The notes below the pieces were generated by a model, which worked only from the letters and a program-made list of their open reading frames with translations, was not told the origin of the DNA and did no database searches. 30,563 nucleotides of DNA, from NCBI GenBank assembly GCA_004335835.1, contig RWJK01001477.1, forward strand, positions 1 through 30,563. The letters are read 5' to 3'. This DNA is from Scenedesmus sp. ARA3 (taxonomy: Eukaryota; Chlorophyta; Chlorophyceae; Sphaeropleales; Scenedesmaceae). Within the stretch, counting starts at the first letter, position 1, and every line of letters starts with the position of its first letter. A program made the translations under genes and the position numbers. Positions 9,927 through 19,267 of the stretch are shown here, piece by piece.

Positions 9927-10390
9927 AAATTATGATACTCTAGGTTACTGGTGCGACGGGCTGAATAACTGCAAGCTCGGTGGCCTTGCATTTGCTGAGT
10001 GCCGCAACCAAGCACGACCCGTGTTGATTCGCAGCAACAAAACACATGAAAACTGAAGTGTAAGTTTTTGAGGTGCTTCGAAGGAACTTTGAGGTATGTA
10101 CCCCGTCCAAGGTTTTACCCGAGCACCGTGCAGGTCCAAGGTACAGCCCAAACCCCCGCCCAACCTACACGCTGGCTAGCTGTGACAACTGTAAATGTCG
10201 TGCAGCTCTGTAATCAATTGGTACAACGTGCAAGCAGGTCAATCATGCAGCTCTACAAGAATGCCATGAGTCTGATACTTAGATAGCTAGTCACCTGTTT
10301 CACTGCAGGCACAGGTGCTGTCGGTGCAACGCTGAAACGAGCAGTAGTAAAAATCCGCGTCCGGTTGTAGGATGAGGGTGTTGCAAACAC

Positions 10391-10395
10391 TTACA
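10391..10395 (-). terminator. candidate polyadenylation signal TGTAA
   Basis: TGTAA on the minus strand, about 495 bp downstream of the HOS1/ELYS-like stop codon. TGTAA is the standard chlorophyte signal and long 3' UTRs are normal there. A five-base match is weak by itself. Confidence 0.3.
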
Positions 10396-10433
10396 TTTGG
10401 TCACACTCGCACAAAATTTCTACAAATCGTCCG

Positions 10434-10447
10434 TTCTTATATAAGAA
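10434..10447. promoter_or_regulatory. AT-rich perfect palindrome with TATA on both strands
   Basis: TTCTTATATAAGAA is a perfect 14-bp palindrome followed by TATATATC, in otherwise GC-rich sequence. It places TATATAA on both strands. It could serve as a core promoter for the minus-strand gene at 9417-9926; no other support is available. Confidence 0.3.
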
Positions 10448-10889
10448 TATATATCACTGTTACCTCTGAGAGGTAGCATTGCTGGCAGGTGGTCGACAGG
10501 TGCAACACTGTGCACATTTTTCATTGCTCATCATAATCATCATGTTACCATTTAAGCCATAGCAACGTCGCCATCGGCCCCGCGCCCCACAGGAGCGGCT
10601 GAATGAACAGGCGAAGGGGGAAGGGGAGGGAGCACATTCATTGCTGTACGCTTGTGCCATAACAGAGTGGCCTGCCTTGCATCTTTGAACGCAAGTTATG
10701 ACTCCACAATAAGCAAGAACAGCCATGGTCCGCAGCAGCACACGCTGCCGAACCTCCGATCACCACCACTTCCACACCGAGGCCGCCTCGATGTATGCGG
10801 CATCCATGCATACCTGCAGCTGCCATTTGGCCATAAGCAGCCTGTGCCATGCAGCGTTGCATGCAACACTCTGCACCCCGCCACAACGC

Positions 10890-13800
10890 CTAGCGCCGCA
10901 CGGGCGTCTGCTTCAACCGCTTGCTGCTGCGCCTGCCAGCAGTACTGCCGCCTGCATACGCTGCCCCACCCGCTGCCGCTGCTGTGGCCGCTGCTGGTGG
11001 TGGTGTTGCTGCTGGTGTTGCTGCTGCAGCCTTGCCTCCAATGCCTAGCACATCCCTCCCAAATTCTTCTTCACTCATTGCAAACAGCCCAGGCGCTTGC
11101 AGGACAGCCCCAGGCGTGCTCATTCCTGCAAAGCCTCCAGGAGTATCTGCTGCCGCTGCTGCTGCACCGCCAAACAAGCTGCCACCTACTCCACCTGATG
11201 CAGCAGCAGCAGCTATGCCGCTGCAGCCGCCAAATGCTGCTGCTGCTGCTGCTGCAGGTGCTGGCGTGCCAAACAGCAGAGGCACAAACTCGCTGCTGCT
11301 GCCGCCTGCTGCCGTACCCTGCTGCTGCAGGCTGCCGTTGCCTGCAAAGCCCTGGGGTTTTGTGCTAGGGTTTTCAAGGGCCACAGAACCTGGGCCAGCT
11401 TCTGCCAGCACCTCACCGCCAAAGAGTGACCCCTGCAGGAGAGCAGCATTGGCACTCCTGACACCCACTGCTGCTGCTGCCGGTGCTGCTGCTGCTGGGC
11501 TTGCCTCCATACCTGCATCCATATCAGTATCTGCTGCAGCATCGCCAGCTGCTGCAGCTGCTGCTGCTGCTGCTAAGCTGCACTGAACGTCCGGCTGTGC
11601 TGCAATCAGCTGAGAAAGGAACACTGCCGGCTCAACGCCCCTCTGCGCCAAAACCACTGTCGGCACACCTGACACGGCTGCAGCTACTCCGCGGCTACTG
11701 TCTGCATGTGCAGCAGCAGCAGCAGCAGCACCAGCCGCAAGTCCAGCAAGGATGGGCGTAGCAGCACCCCCAGCTGCTGCTGTTGCTGTTGCACGCAGCG
11801 CCGGCGGCAGCGCTGCTGCAGCCGCTGACATGAGTGTGTGCAGCTGCCGCTGCAGCAGCGCAGCGCTCGCAGATGTGTCAGCTTTAGCGCCAGGGCTGGC
11901 TTTGTACTCTGCGTATGCTGCCAGAGCTTCCAAGCTGCGGCCCCTCTGCAGGCGGCGACAGCCACACCACACACAGTAGCAGCAGCAGCAGCAGAACACC
12001 ACAGTTAGTGACATGGCGTTGCCTCAGGGTGCACTGATTGAAGGCGGGGGCGACAGCATTCTAGATGGTTATCAGAAAACCCTTGACAAAACTTGGTTTT
12101 TGAGACCTGTAACAGAACGACAGCACAGAGCCCACCTGCAGCAGGTACAGCGGCAGCGCATGGCCCACTGGTTGCCCCGCAGCCATGCCAGCGCAGCAGC
12201 CCTACCCCTGGCCACACACACCTTAAACGCACAAAACACACTAAACCACACACCCTAAACCCACATGCCAGCCCAGCAGCCATACCCCTGGGCACACAAA
12301 CCCTAAACCCTCTTGGCCGTAACTTACCCAGGAGCTGCAGAGCTGCCTGGGTAGTCACTCATTCACTCACTCACTCACTCACTCACAGCCCTACCTGCTC
12401 CTCACTGACGACGATCCCATACACCGCAGCCACAGCATGCCGAAAAGTTAGCTTATCCTCGGCATCAGGTGGAAGAAGCCAGAGCCCAGCCGTACAATTC
12501 TTCACAAAACGACTCTTTGTGAAGATTTGTACCGCAGGACTGGATTCTTCCACCTGAGGCCGAGGACGAGTTGACTTTTCATAGCAGGCGTGGCTACAGC
12601 TGTACACACTTGATGTGTACTCGAACACTTCCTAAGCAAATTACACCCACTTCATGCAACAATAGCAGCACAATACGTGTCTGTGAACATTTGATGTTCA
12701 CGTATATGCAAACAGGCCTTTCAGCAGCAGCAGCAGGCCAGCACCCACCTGCAGCAGGTACAGCGGCAGCACATGCCTTCCTGACTGCCCCGCAGCCAAG
12801 CGGCCCCTGAACCAGCCCAGCAGCGCTGACTCCTCATCAGCATCCAGCATCCACAAGTTCTGGCATGTAGAAGAACAATCTGAAATTCATCGAACAGCTG
12901 ATCACTTCACAAGAAAACAGCAGGACCTTACAAAACAAGCCTTTTCAACTCATACAGAGAGCAGCCGCACTCTTACCTGCAGCAGGTACAGCGGCAGCAC
13001 GTGCCCTCCTGACTGCCCCGCAGCCGTGCGCCCCCTGAAATGTGTCAGCAGCGCTGACTCCTCATCAGCATCCAGCAACCACAAGTCTGGCATGTAGAAG
13101 CACGATGTGAAATGCATCAAACAGCTGGTCACTCCATACGAAAACAGCATGACCTTACAAAACAAGCCCTTTTACGAAATCATACAGAAAGCAGCCGCAC
13201 TCTTACCTGCAGAAGGTACAGCGGCAGCACATCGCCCCCTGACTGCCCCGCAGCCATGCGCCCCCTGAACCAGCCCAGCAGCTGACTGCTCATCAGCATC
13301 CACAAGTCTGGCATGTAGAAGAACAATCTGAAACTCATCGAACAGCTGATCACTTCACAAGAAACCAGCGAACGATACGAAAACGGCCTTGTTTCAAATT
13401 ACAACACAGAAATCAGCCGCACTCGTACCTGCAGCAGGTACAGCGGCAGCACATGCCCTCCTGACTGCCCTGCAGCCATGCGCCCCCTGAACCAGGCCAG
13501 CAGCGCTGACTCCTCATCAGCATCAAGAGGCAGCTGCAGCAGCTGCTGCAGCCGCGACTGCTGCTGCTGCTGCTGCTGGTCGTCTGCTGTTGCCCATGCA
13601 GCCAGCTGCTGCACGAGGGCCCTTACATGGCTGGTGCGCTTGGAAGGATGCAGCTGCAGCATACAGCACACAAAGTGCAGTGAGTGCCAGCATCGTGGCA
13701 GCACACATTCATCAGCCAACTGCGCTTGGCGGGCAGCAGCTGCACGACAGGCCACACACAGCAGACACAGCACGCATGACAGCACAAGCAGTGCACCGGA

Positions 13801-16572
13801 CAGAGGCAAGACTCACAACACAGAGACAGCTCCGTGCAAAAAAACAGCAATGGCATGCATAGACATGCCAAATTTGCACGCCGCGCAACGATTGTGCACT
13901 ACAGCAGCAAAATCACACACGTCACCAATTTGCAGCATATGAACAGCATTCCAATACACACCTGGCTGCAGTGTCTCCGCAGCTCTGAAAAGGCCTCTGC
14001 CAGCAACCCACATCCCAGCTGCACCCTCAGCAGCACCTGAGCCTCACGCAGCGACAGCTGCAGCCCATTGGCACTGCTGCCGCTGCTGCTGCTGGTGGTG
14101 GCGCAGCGTGCGCGCTGCACGGCCAAGGCCGTGGTGGGGCGGCCTGCTGCCAGCAGCGCTTCCACAAACCTGCGCAACAACAAATAAGAGCACATGCAGC
14201 TGCATTCAGCAGCGAGCAGCATCGGAAGCAGTGTGGTGGGGCGGCCTGCTGCCAGCAGCGCTTCCACAAACCTGCGTGGCAGCAATCGGGGTGCACATGC
14301 AATGCAGCAGGTGAAGCACACCGGCAGTTTCACAGGGCAGTAATGGGGCGGCCTGCAGCAAGCAGCGCTTCCACAAACCTGCTCAGTCACAACAGCAGTG
14401 CACATGCAGCAGCAGCAGTCTGCAGCATGCAGCAGCATGCAGCAGCATTTAGCATTCAGCAGCATTGAGAACAGTGTGGTTGGGCGGCCTGCAGCGAGCA
14501 GCGCTTCCAATCAACTGTGTGTCAGCAAAGAAAGGGGACAGGCAGCGGTTGAAAAGAGAGCACAGTTATCATGCTGCACGTTGTTGCTGATGTCACTGGG
14601 CCAGATGAGATAAGAGGGAGCTCCATCTTGCCAAACACCACTTTGGCCGAACCACGGCAGCTGCAATATCACGAAGCAACCAGGGGACTGGGGCAGCAGG
14701 GGCTGATAACCCAGCGGCAGATACATCATGCGTGGCAATACAGTGGCTCTCCTCCTCCAAACTGCCCAGCTCAAACAAGTACCCTCACTGCACCCTGCAT
14801 GAACATCACCTGAAAGGTGTGCTTGGGCATGCCACAGCACCCAGCAGGTTGCATGCCTCGTCAAGCGCCGCACTGCTGCTGCTGCTGCTGCTGCTGCTGC
14901 AGCCTTGCTGCTGCTGCTGCAGGGCGCAGTCCATGAGGTAGTGGCACTGCCACTGCTGCACTAGTGTGAGAGGCAGCTGAAAGCCCTGCAGGATGCAGGA
15001 CAGTGAAAGAAAAATGATGATATCTATTGGAGTCCTGCAACGTTTTGGATAAGCTTGTTGATCGTGCATGCGCCGCAAGCAGGCCAACCACATCTGCTTG
15101 CCCCACCTTATAATGCAATGCGGTCAGCGACCTACAACATCCCAACAGATGAGCATCAGCGAGTGCAGCACGCCCATGCCAGCACATACAAACAATCTTG
15201 CACAGGGTTTCCAGCTACTGCCCTTTCACCCTGCTGCAATCAGTGAGCATACCACCAACCCCCCTCCACCTCACGTCATGTCTGCTGCCACTCACATGTG
15301 CAAAGGCCACTGCGCTGGCCAGCCAGCCGCGACCCAGCAGATACATTCTCTCTGGCCCCTCTACATCAATCAATGTGCATTCAGATCCTTCTCCACCATG
15401 AACCCTTGCTTGCTGCCACTCACGTGTGCAAAGGCCACTGCGCTGGCCAGCCAGCCGCCATCCAGCAGATAGTACAGCAGCAGCGCCAGCTTAGCACGCC
15501 AGGCAGCAGCACCACAGCCGCCACTCATAAACAAGCCCTCCACACAGCCCACCACATCCGGGTAAGGATATGCTAGCTGCCGCTGCCCCTCCGATGTAAC
15601 AAGTAACTGATCTGCCAGATCATCCAGGAACAGACGCTGACGTGGCGCGGCCGATCGCTTTCCTGCAAGCGACGCCTGCCAGGCGGGCAGCGAGTCGTGC
15701 GCGGGGCAGGGCTTGCAGGAAAGTCCTGCAAGCTGGCTGCCGCCGGCTTGCAGGAAACCGCTGCTGCTGGCTGAGCGGGAGATGAGGGAGGGCTGGCCTG
15801 GCCGCTGCTGCTGCTGCTGCTCCAGCCAGCCGAGGACTTGCGTGGTCTGCTGCAGCAGCTGCAGGGTGCTGAGAAGCTCCTGTGCACTGCGGCTGTTGGG
15901 CAAGGGATTCACAAGCACGCACAGGTGAAGTTGTGTGTCAGGACAGTGTGCGGCAGGATCAGCAGCGGTGCAATACGACCTGCGGTTGAAGCAGAGCATG
16001 GGACAGCAGCCGGCTTGATGTTGCTCCAAGTAAAAAATGGTTGTGGCAGCTGCTGGTGGCGGGAACTATCATGCTAGGCGCTTATCACGCTGTAGCCGTA
16101 GTACAGTACAGTACAGTAGTTTATCTCACCTGCTGGTGCTGCCAGGTGGCAGTGTGGACTGCAGAGCCCCAGCCACGGACAGCAGCGTCTTGGTGGCATG
16201 AGCGAGCTCTATGATGCTGTCTGGAGACGCACCAGACTGAAAGAGGCCCAGCACTCGCTTATGCAGCTCGCTGGCTGTTGCTGTGCACCAGCCCAGCACA
16301 GCAGCGGGCTGCAGCAGCTGCCACTCCTCCGGATCAGCGCTGCTGAAGTCCTTATCGTTGCAAACGATCGCCACGTAATCGCAGATGAACCAGCCGAGGT
16401 TGGCTTCGAAGATGGCTGTGAGCAGGCCGTAGAACTGCTGCTGCAGGTCGCCATCGAGCAGTGCCTGCAGGCCGAACCTCTGAGCGAGCACTCCGATGAA
16501 TGATCTGACGGATTCAGATTTTAGACTTGTTAAAGGCGAGTCCACCAACGCCTGCTGCAAGCGCAGGGCCAT
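10890..16572 (-). CDS. HOS1/ELYS-like nuclear pore protein
   Basis: Exons in gene order: 16572-16130, 15886-15424, 14985-14810, 14169-13962, 13653-13429, 11945-10890; every junction closes in phase, giving about 856 aa. Exon 1 has GWFICDYVAIVCNDKDFSSA and WCTATASELHKR, like plant HOS1 (ICxYVxxVC...SSDP...DWCKR). Exon 2 has LLLYYLLDGG, exon 3 HYLMDCA ... DEACNLL, exon 4 VEALLAAGRPTTALAVQRA and VQLGCGLLAEAFSELRRH, and exon 5 LPLDADEESALL and LPLYLLQ. This order matches the helical ELYS domain of HOS1, the plant nuclear-pore protein related to animal ELYS. The last exon is a long Ala-rich region with FG-type motifs (SLFGGE, LLFGTP, SLFGGA) and a basic end (RRSSKRLKQTPVRR), fitting a nuclear pore or chromatin-contacting role. 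No RING finger, present at the N terminus of plant HOS1, was found up to the neighbouring gene. The ATG at 16572 follows an in-frame TAG, but an upstream exon ending at a CAG just before it is possible. Exons 2, 4 and 5 carry partial copies. Confidence 0.65.
12184..12390. repeat. 80-bp duplication, CCCTAAA motifs and (TCAC)n-tailed dispersed repeat
   Basis: catgccagc-[gc]cagcagcc-[ac]-tacccctgg occurs at 12184 and 12264 (period 80). Plant-type telomere-like ccctaaaccc occurs at 12253 and 12301. From about 12307 the sequence taacttacccaggagctgca-gagctgcctgggtagtcactca, followed by a TCAC microsatellite, is shared with 27328-27398 in another gene's intron. The core ACCCAGG ... CCTGGGT is an inverted repeat. 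Confidence 0.75.
12417..12607. repeat. about 190-bp imperfect foldback (long hairpin)
   Basis: The two halves are near reverse complements around a centre at about 12511. Left-arm blocks aaaagtt, tcctcggcatcaggtggaag, cgtacaa and tcttcacaaa are mirrored by tttgtgaaga, ttgtacc, cttccacctgaggccgagga and acttttc in the right arm. Outer parts (tacaccgcagccac versus gtggctacagctgta) also pair, with gaps. Arms are roughly 90 nt with a very short loop. It sits in the last intron of the HOS1/ELYS-like gene. It is either a MITE-like foldback element or a long-hairpin small-RNA precursor. Confidence 0.75.
14220..14513 (-). repeat. acceptor-side copies of exon 4 of the HOS1/ELYS-like gene
   Basis: The intact exon begins at 14169 (acceptor GCGCAG, then FVEALLAAGRPTT). 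Copies of its first about 45 bp with flanking intron begin at 14271, 14378 and about 14513, spaced 102, 107 and about 135 bp. The first two keep a perfect CAG acceptor; the most distal is altered at the splice site. All lie upstream of the intact exon in gene direction. Their distal ends stop within PTT, so each copy spans only the splice junction. Confidence 0.88.
14420..14466 (+). repeat. (GCAGCAT)n-like repeat
   Basis: A short run of gcagcat units (gcagcatgcagcagcatgca, then gcagcattt) lies between two partial exon copies in an intron of the HOS1/ELYS-like gene. Confidence 0.7.
15285..15345 (-). repeat. donor-side copy of exon 2 of the HOS1/ELYS-like gene
   Basis: The segment gccactcacatgtgcaaagg-ccactgcgctggccagccag repeats the 3' end of exon 2 and its donor (GCACAC|GTGAGT) found at 15415-15475. 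It encodes GWLASAVAFAH on the minus strand. It lies downstream of the intact exon and differs by a few substitutions. Confidence 0.85.
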
Positions 16573-17203
16573 GTTGTACTGCTGCTGCTGCTAGACCTGA
16601 ACTGGAAGAGAGCTTTGCATGCCCGAGACAGCGATCGTCGTGATTGTCAAAGAACGCATTTCCTACAGGCCACCGGCAAGACTGATGAGCCAGGGTGTGC
16701 AATGCACTGCTGTTCAACAACTCGAACCTGGATGCAGGCGTCATAACACATCACACACTGTGCAACAAGTTGTTGCCAACAACCCTAACCCCTGACAGGC
16801 AAAGGCCAGGGGCGACTGGCGTGACATTGAACCACTTGGGTTGATCCTGCGATGCTTCAATGGGCAGAAAATTAGCTCAAAACTTCTGTGCTGCAAGCAA
16901 AACCAGCACTTGCCCAGGTCCGACCATGCCACTGATCCAATGTAATCCATACACATCTCTACAGAGACACCAGCGCAACTGCCAAACTACCTGCCCATCA
17001 GTCCTGGTGCCCATGCCTTTCCGCTCAATTGAGGGGCAGATCAGGATCTTGCACGCGCCCACTCTTCACCCAGACAGGCCTGCTGCTCCCGCTAGGGAGA
17101 GAGACCCAGCAACCTCAATGCCCAACAGGATGAACCTGTAGTAGGGTTTGCTGCTCATCAGGACAAGCCGCTGCTGCTGCTGCTGCTGCTGCTTGTGCTG
17201 CGC
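16573..17203. other. region between the HOS1/ELYS-like gene and the pentapeptide gene
   Basis: It should hold the promoter and 5' leader of the HOS1/ELYS-like gene and the 3' end of the pentapeptide-repeat gene. I looked for a RING-type Cys/His series on the minus strand and found only scattered cysteines (for example KCWFCLQH) without the required spacing. A GCT triplet run lies at about 17169-17193. Confidence 0.4.
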
Positions 17204-17360
17204 TCATTTCGGGCAGACGAGGCTCTTCCGCATATCTCTTGTGTGTTGGTGTTGCTGCTTCACATCCAGATCATCCCAAGAACCCTGCCTCCACTGCTGT
17301 AGGTAGGGTCTGCTGCTTTCGGCGATGCAGACGAGGCTCTCACACGTGTCCACTTCAAAA
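17204..17360 (-). repeat. two stop-side copies of the last pentapeptide-gene exon
   Basis: The C-terminal segment ETRESLICPN is echoed as DTCESLVC at about 17310-17360 and DMRKSLVCPK plus stop at 17204-17245. Each repeats about 40 bp including the gcagacgaggctct motif (plus strand). Both are downstream of the intact exon. Confidence 0.7.
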
Positions 17361-17364
17361 GACA

Positions 17365-17391
17365 GCTGCTGCTGCTGCTGCTGCTGCTGCT
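17365..17391 (+). repeat. (GCT)n microsatellite
   Basis: A pure GCT run (nine units) immediately downstream of the pentapeptide-gene stop codon; CAG-type (AGC) in the sense direction. Confidence 0.95.
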
Positions 17392-17397
17392 TACGTC

Positions 17398-19148
17398 TCA
17401 GTTGGGGCAGATGAGGCTCTCCCGTGTTTCCACTCCCGTGGTGGGGTTGGTGCCGTTGGCTATCTTGCACAGGAACATCTGCTGGTCCTTGCGCAGCACC
17501 ACATCGCTCCAGTCGGTGTTGGTGATGTTCACGTTCTGCAGCCAATGGCAGCAGCAGCAGCAGCAGCCTCGGTGTTATGTGCCGGTCCTTGTGCAGCACC
17601 ACACCAATCCTAAACACCGGGCAACAATGCTTTGGCCGTACCACGAACTGTGCACTGTTGACATAGGCGCCCGCCAGAGTTGCATCCGTGACGTCTGCAT
17701 CCTCAAACTTCCTGGACTGGAGGCTTGCCAGCATCATGTTACAACGCCTCAACACACATAACAATGACAACTGCTGTGGTACACGCTTTACCCCAGCGGT
17801 CCTACAGGGCAGGCGTTGCCACGCAGACTTTGAAGACAACAAGACAACAAGCAAACGTCACAACTAGCTTTGACCGCACCTTGAACTGCGCGTTGTTGAC
17901 AAAGGCGCCTGCCAGGATTGCGTCCGTGAAGTCCGCATCTTCAAAGTTGCCAGACTCCAAATCAGCCAGCGTCATGTTGGCACCCTTGAAGTTGGCGGAT
18001 TCGGCCAGAGCAGAGAAGAATGACACACCTGCGAGGTAAAAAAGACAGTGTTACAAGTGTCACAAATGCATTTACAACAGGTCATGGTCAGCCTGAGTCC
18101 GCTGGCGTCATGTTGGTGCCCTTGAAGATGGCAAATTTAGCCAGAGCAGAGAAGCAGGAGAGTCCTGCGACACATGTGAGACAGTGCTACAGGTGTTACT
18201 ACAGCCAGTAAACAGGATATTCCAGCCATGAAGCAGCAGCCACCAAGACTGCTGCAGCTCCTGCTGCTGCTGCTGCTGCTGCTGGTAGCCCTGTCACATC
18301 TACACCGTTGCAGGTGCTTGGTTGCCGCTGCATGCCTGCTGCTGCCGCCGCTGCATGCCTGCTGCTGCTGCTGCTGGCGCTGCATGCCTGCTGCTGCTGC
18401 TGCTGATGCTGGCACTGCATGCCTGCTGCTGCTGCTGCTGCTGCTGCTGCTTGATCACCTGTGAGGTCTGAGCCGGAGAAGTTGGCCCTGCGCAGCACGG
18501 CCTTGGTGAAGGAGCGCTTGCGCAAGTCCTGCAGCAACAACACATGCAATGCAGAATTCACTGCTGTGTTGCATGTGTTTGAAGCGTGCATGTGGCGTGG
18601 CGACTGGAGTGACTGCCAGCAACACAACTAAGCAACAGCCAGCACCGCCTTGGTGAAGGAGCGCTTCCGCAAATCCTGCAGCAACAACACGGGCGGCCAG
18701 CCAGGCCCACCTCCCTCATTGCAGTGCAGGACTGAACACTCAAGCTGGCATACTTGTGATGCTTCGTTAAAGCGCAAAGCCTCGTGCCGCGCATGCATGC
18801 TGTTGCGGTGTGGCCAGCAACAATGAACCAGTCACAACCCGGCAGCTCCAAGCCATCACAGCGGCGCGTTGTCAGTGCTGCCGCAGCCAGGTGCAAGCCT
18901 CTGCTGCATGCATACTCCAAGTCAAACGCAAGTCAAATTCACATGAATGACGTGAAGTAGTATGTCATAAATCAGCAGCTGCTGCTCACCTGGTGACTCA
19001 GATCCTGCCCATCTAGAGGTGTGCTGATGCCGCCGCCACCCGACACTGCCTGTGCATCCATTGCCATGGGGCCTAGCAGCAGCAGCGCTGCTGACGCCGC
19101 CACAGCTGCACCGCCCAGCAGCTGGCTGGCGAGGCTTTGCTGCTGCTC
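17398..19148 (-). CDS. thylakoid-lumen pentapeptide-repeat protein (TL15/TL17-like), 5' exon unresolved
   Basis: Exons in gene order: 19148-18990, 18528-18459, 18028-17880, 17535-17398; phases close, giving 171 aa after the missing N-terminal exon. The first exon encodes a hydrophobic Ala-rich segment (AAVAASAALLLLGP) ending MAMDAQA, a lumenal signal-peptidase type site (AxA), so the mature protein should enter the thylakoid lumen. Exons 2-3 encode A(D/N)LXX-type repeats: ANFSGSDLTG, SANFKGANMTLADLESGNFE, DADFTDAILAGAFVNNAQF, which would fold as a right-handed beta-helix. The last exon encodes TNTDWSDVVLRKDQQMFLC and ANGTNPTTGVETRESLICPN, the conserved tail of plant lumenal pentapeptide proteins. 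The function of this family is not established. All four exons have partial copies nearby. The chloroplast transit exon should lie between about 19270 and 19800. Confidence 0.72.
17570..17612 (-). repeat. decayed internal copy of the last pentapeptide-gene exon
   Basis: On the minus strand it reads IGVVLHKDRHIT, corresponding to WSDVVLRKDQQMF in the intact exon. It lies upstream of that exon and has lost the acceptor. Confidence 0.55.
17640..17740 (-). repeat. donor-side copy of pentapeptide exon 3
   Basis: On the minus strand it reads NMMLASLQSRKFEDADVTDA then TLAGAYVNSAQF, against NMTLADLESGNFEDADFTDA in the intact exon at 17880-18028. A donor (GTACGG, versus GTGCGG) is kept. It lies downstream of the intact exon. 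It retains pentapeptide periodicity, so it could contribute an extra turn if ever spliced in. Confidence 0.82.
18090..18172 (-). repeat. acceptor-side copy of pentapeptide exon 3
   Basis: On the minus strand it is CAG acceptor, then ctctgctctggctaaatttg and aacatgacgcc, matching the first half of the exon at 17880-18028 (SALAESANFKGANMT). It lies upstream of the intact exon. Confidence 0.82.
18328..18452 (+). repeat. CTGCATGCCTG(CTG)n minisatellite
   Basis: Four units opening with ctgcatgcctg (18328, 18351, 18380, 18415), each followed by a growing CTG run. The array ends 7 bp before the donor of pentapeptide exon 2, so in the sense direction a CAG repeat follows the 5' splice site. Confidence 0.9.
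18638..18688 (-). repeat. acceptor-side copy of pentapeptide exon 2
   Basis: On the minus strand gttgctgcag then gatttgcggaagcgctcctt-caccaaggcggtgct repeats the acceptor and first about 40 bp of the exon at 18459-18528 (DLRKRSFTKAVL). It lies upstream of the intact exon and keeps CAG. Confidence 0.87.
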
Positions 19149-19212
19149 CTGCGGTGAGTGACAAAGTGACGTTGTGGAGATGGATATGCAACAAAGTGAG
19201 TTACAAAGCGGG

Positions 19213-19267
19213 GTTGAGCGCTGCACCACCCAGCAGCTGGCTGGCGAGGCTTTGCTGCTGCTACTGC
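19213..19267 (-). repeat. acceptor-side copy of pentapeptide-gene lumenal-signal exon
   Basis: It repeats the acceptor and first about 45 bp of the exon at 18990-19148 (QQSLASQLLGGA). In the copy, the first codon after CAG is TAG. It lies upstream of the intact exon. Confidence 0.82.

Larger units (their letters stand above)
9930..10889. other. intergenic region, 3' flank of the HOS1/ELYS-like gene
   Basis: No conserved coding sequence was seen. On the minus strand a TGTAA at 10391-10395, 495 bp after the stop at 10890, is a candidate poly(A) signal for the HOS1/ELYS-like gene. The AT-rich palindrome at 10434-10447 is the other notable motif. An upstream exon of the 9417-9926 gene may be hidden here. 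Confidence 0.4.
12134..13530 (-). repeat. exon 5 donor-side array of the HOS1/ELYS-like gene (about 228-bp units)
   Basis: The intact exon is 13429-13653. The segment spanning its 3' end and the following intron is tandemly repeated: the donor motif, seen on the plus strand as acctgcagcaggtac, recurs at 13427, 13205, 12975, 12747 and 12134, with spacings of 222, 230, 228 and 613 bp. Units include about 95 bp of exon tail (encoding DEESALLxxFRGR ... GGHVLPLYLLQ) and about 130 bp of intron (ctggcatgtagaagaacaat). The unit at 13205 has a small deletion, and the one at 12134 is the most decayed. All lie downstream of the intact exon. Confidence 0.9.

Noticed and set aside
10921..11586. Long Ala/Pro-rich plus-strand reading frame opposite the HOS1/ELYS-like last exon
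   Set aside because: It is the antisense shadow of the GC- and GCT-rich minus-strand exon, with no independent motif or start context.
12253..12310. Telomere or subtelomere based on CCCTAAA motifs
   Set aside because: Only two exact CCCTAAACCC motifs plus variants, within an intron between genes on both sides; too few and too degenerate for a telomeric tract.
14593..14778. Additional HOS1/ELYS-like exon reading LEEESHCIATHDVSAAG
   Set aside because: Exon 3 joins directly to the exon at 14169 in phase, giving a continuous family-like sequence (STPF-R-FVEALLAAG); inserting this segment is not needed and it lacks family resemblance.
16741..16956. RING finger upstream of the HOS1/ELYS-like gene (KCWFCLQH ... 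FCPLKH)
   Set aside because: The cysteine and histidine spacing does not fit a RING (no second CPxC pair), and there is no consistent splice path to exon 1.
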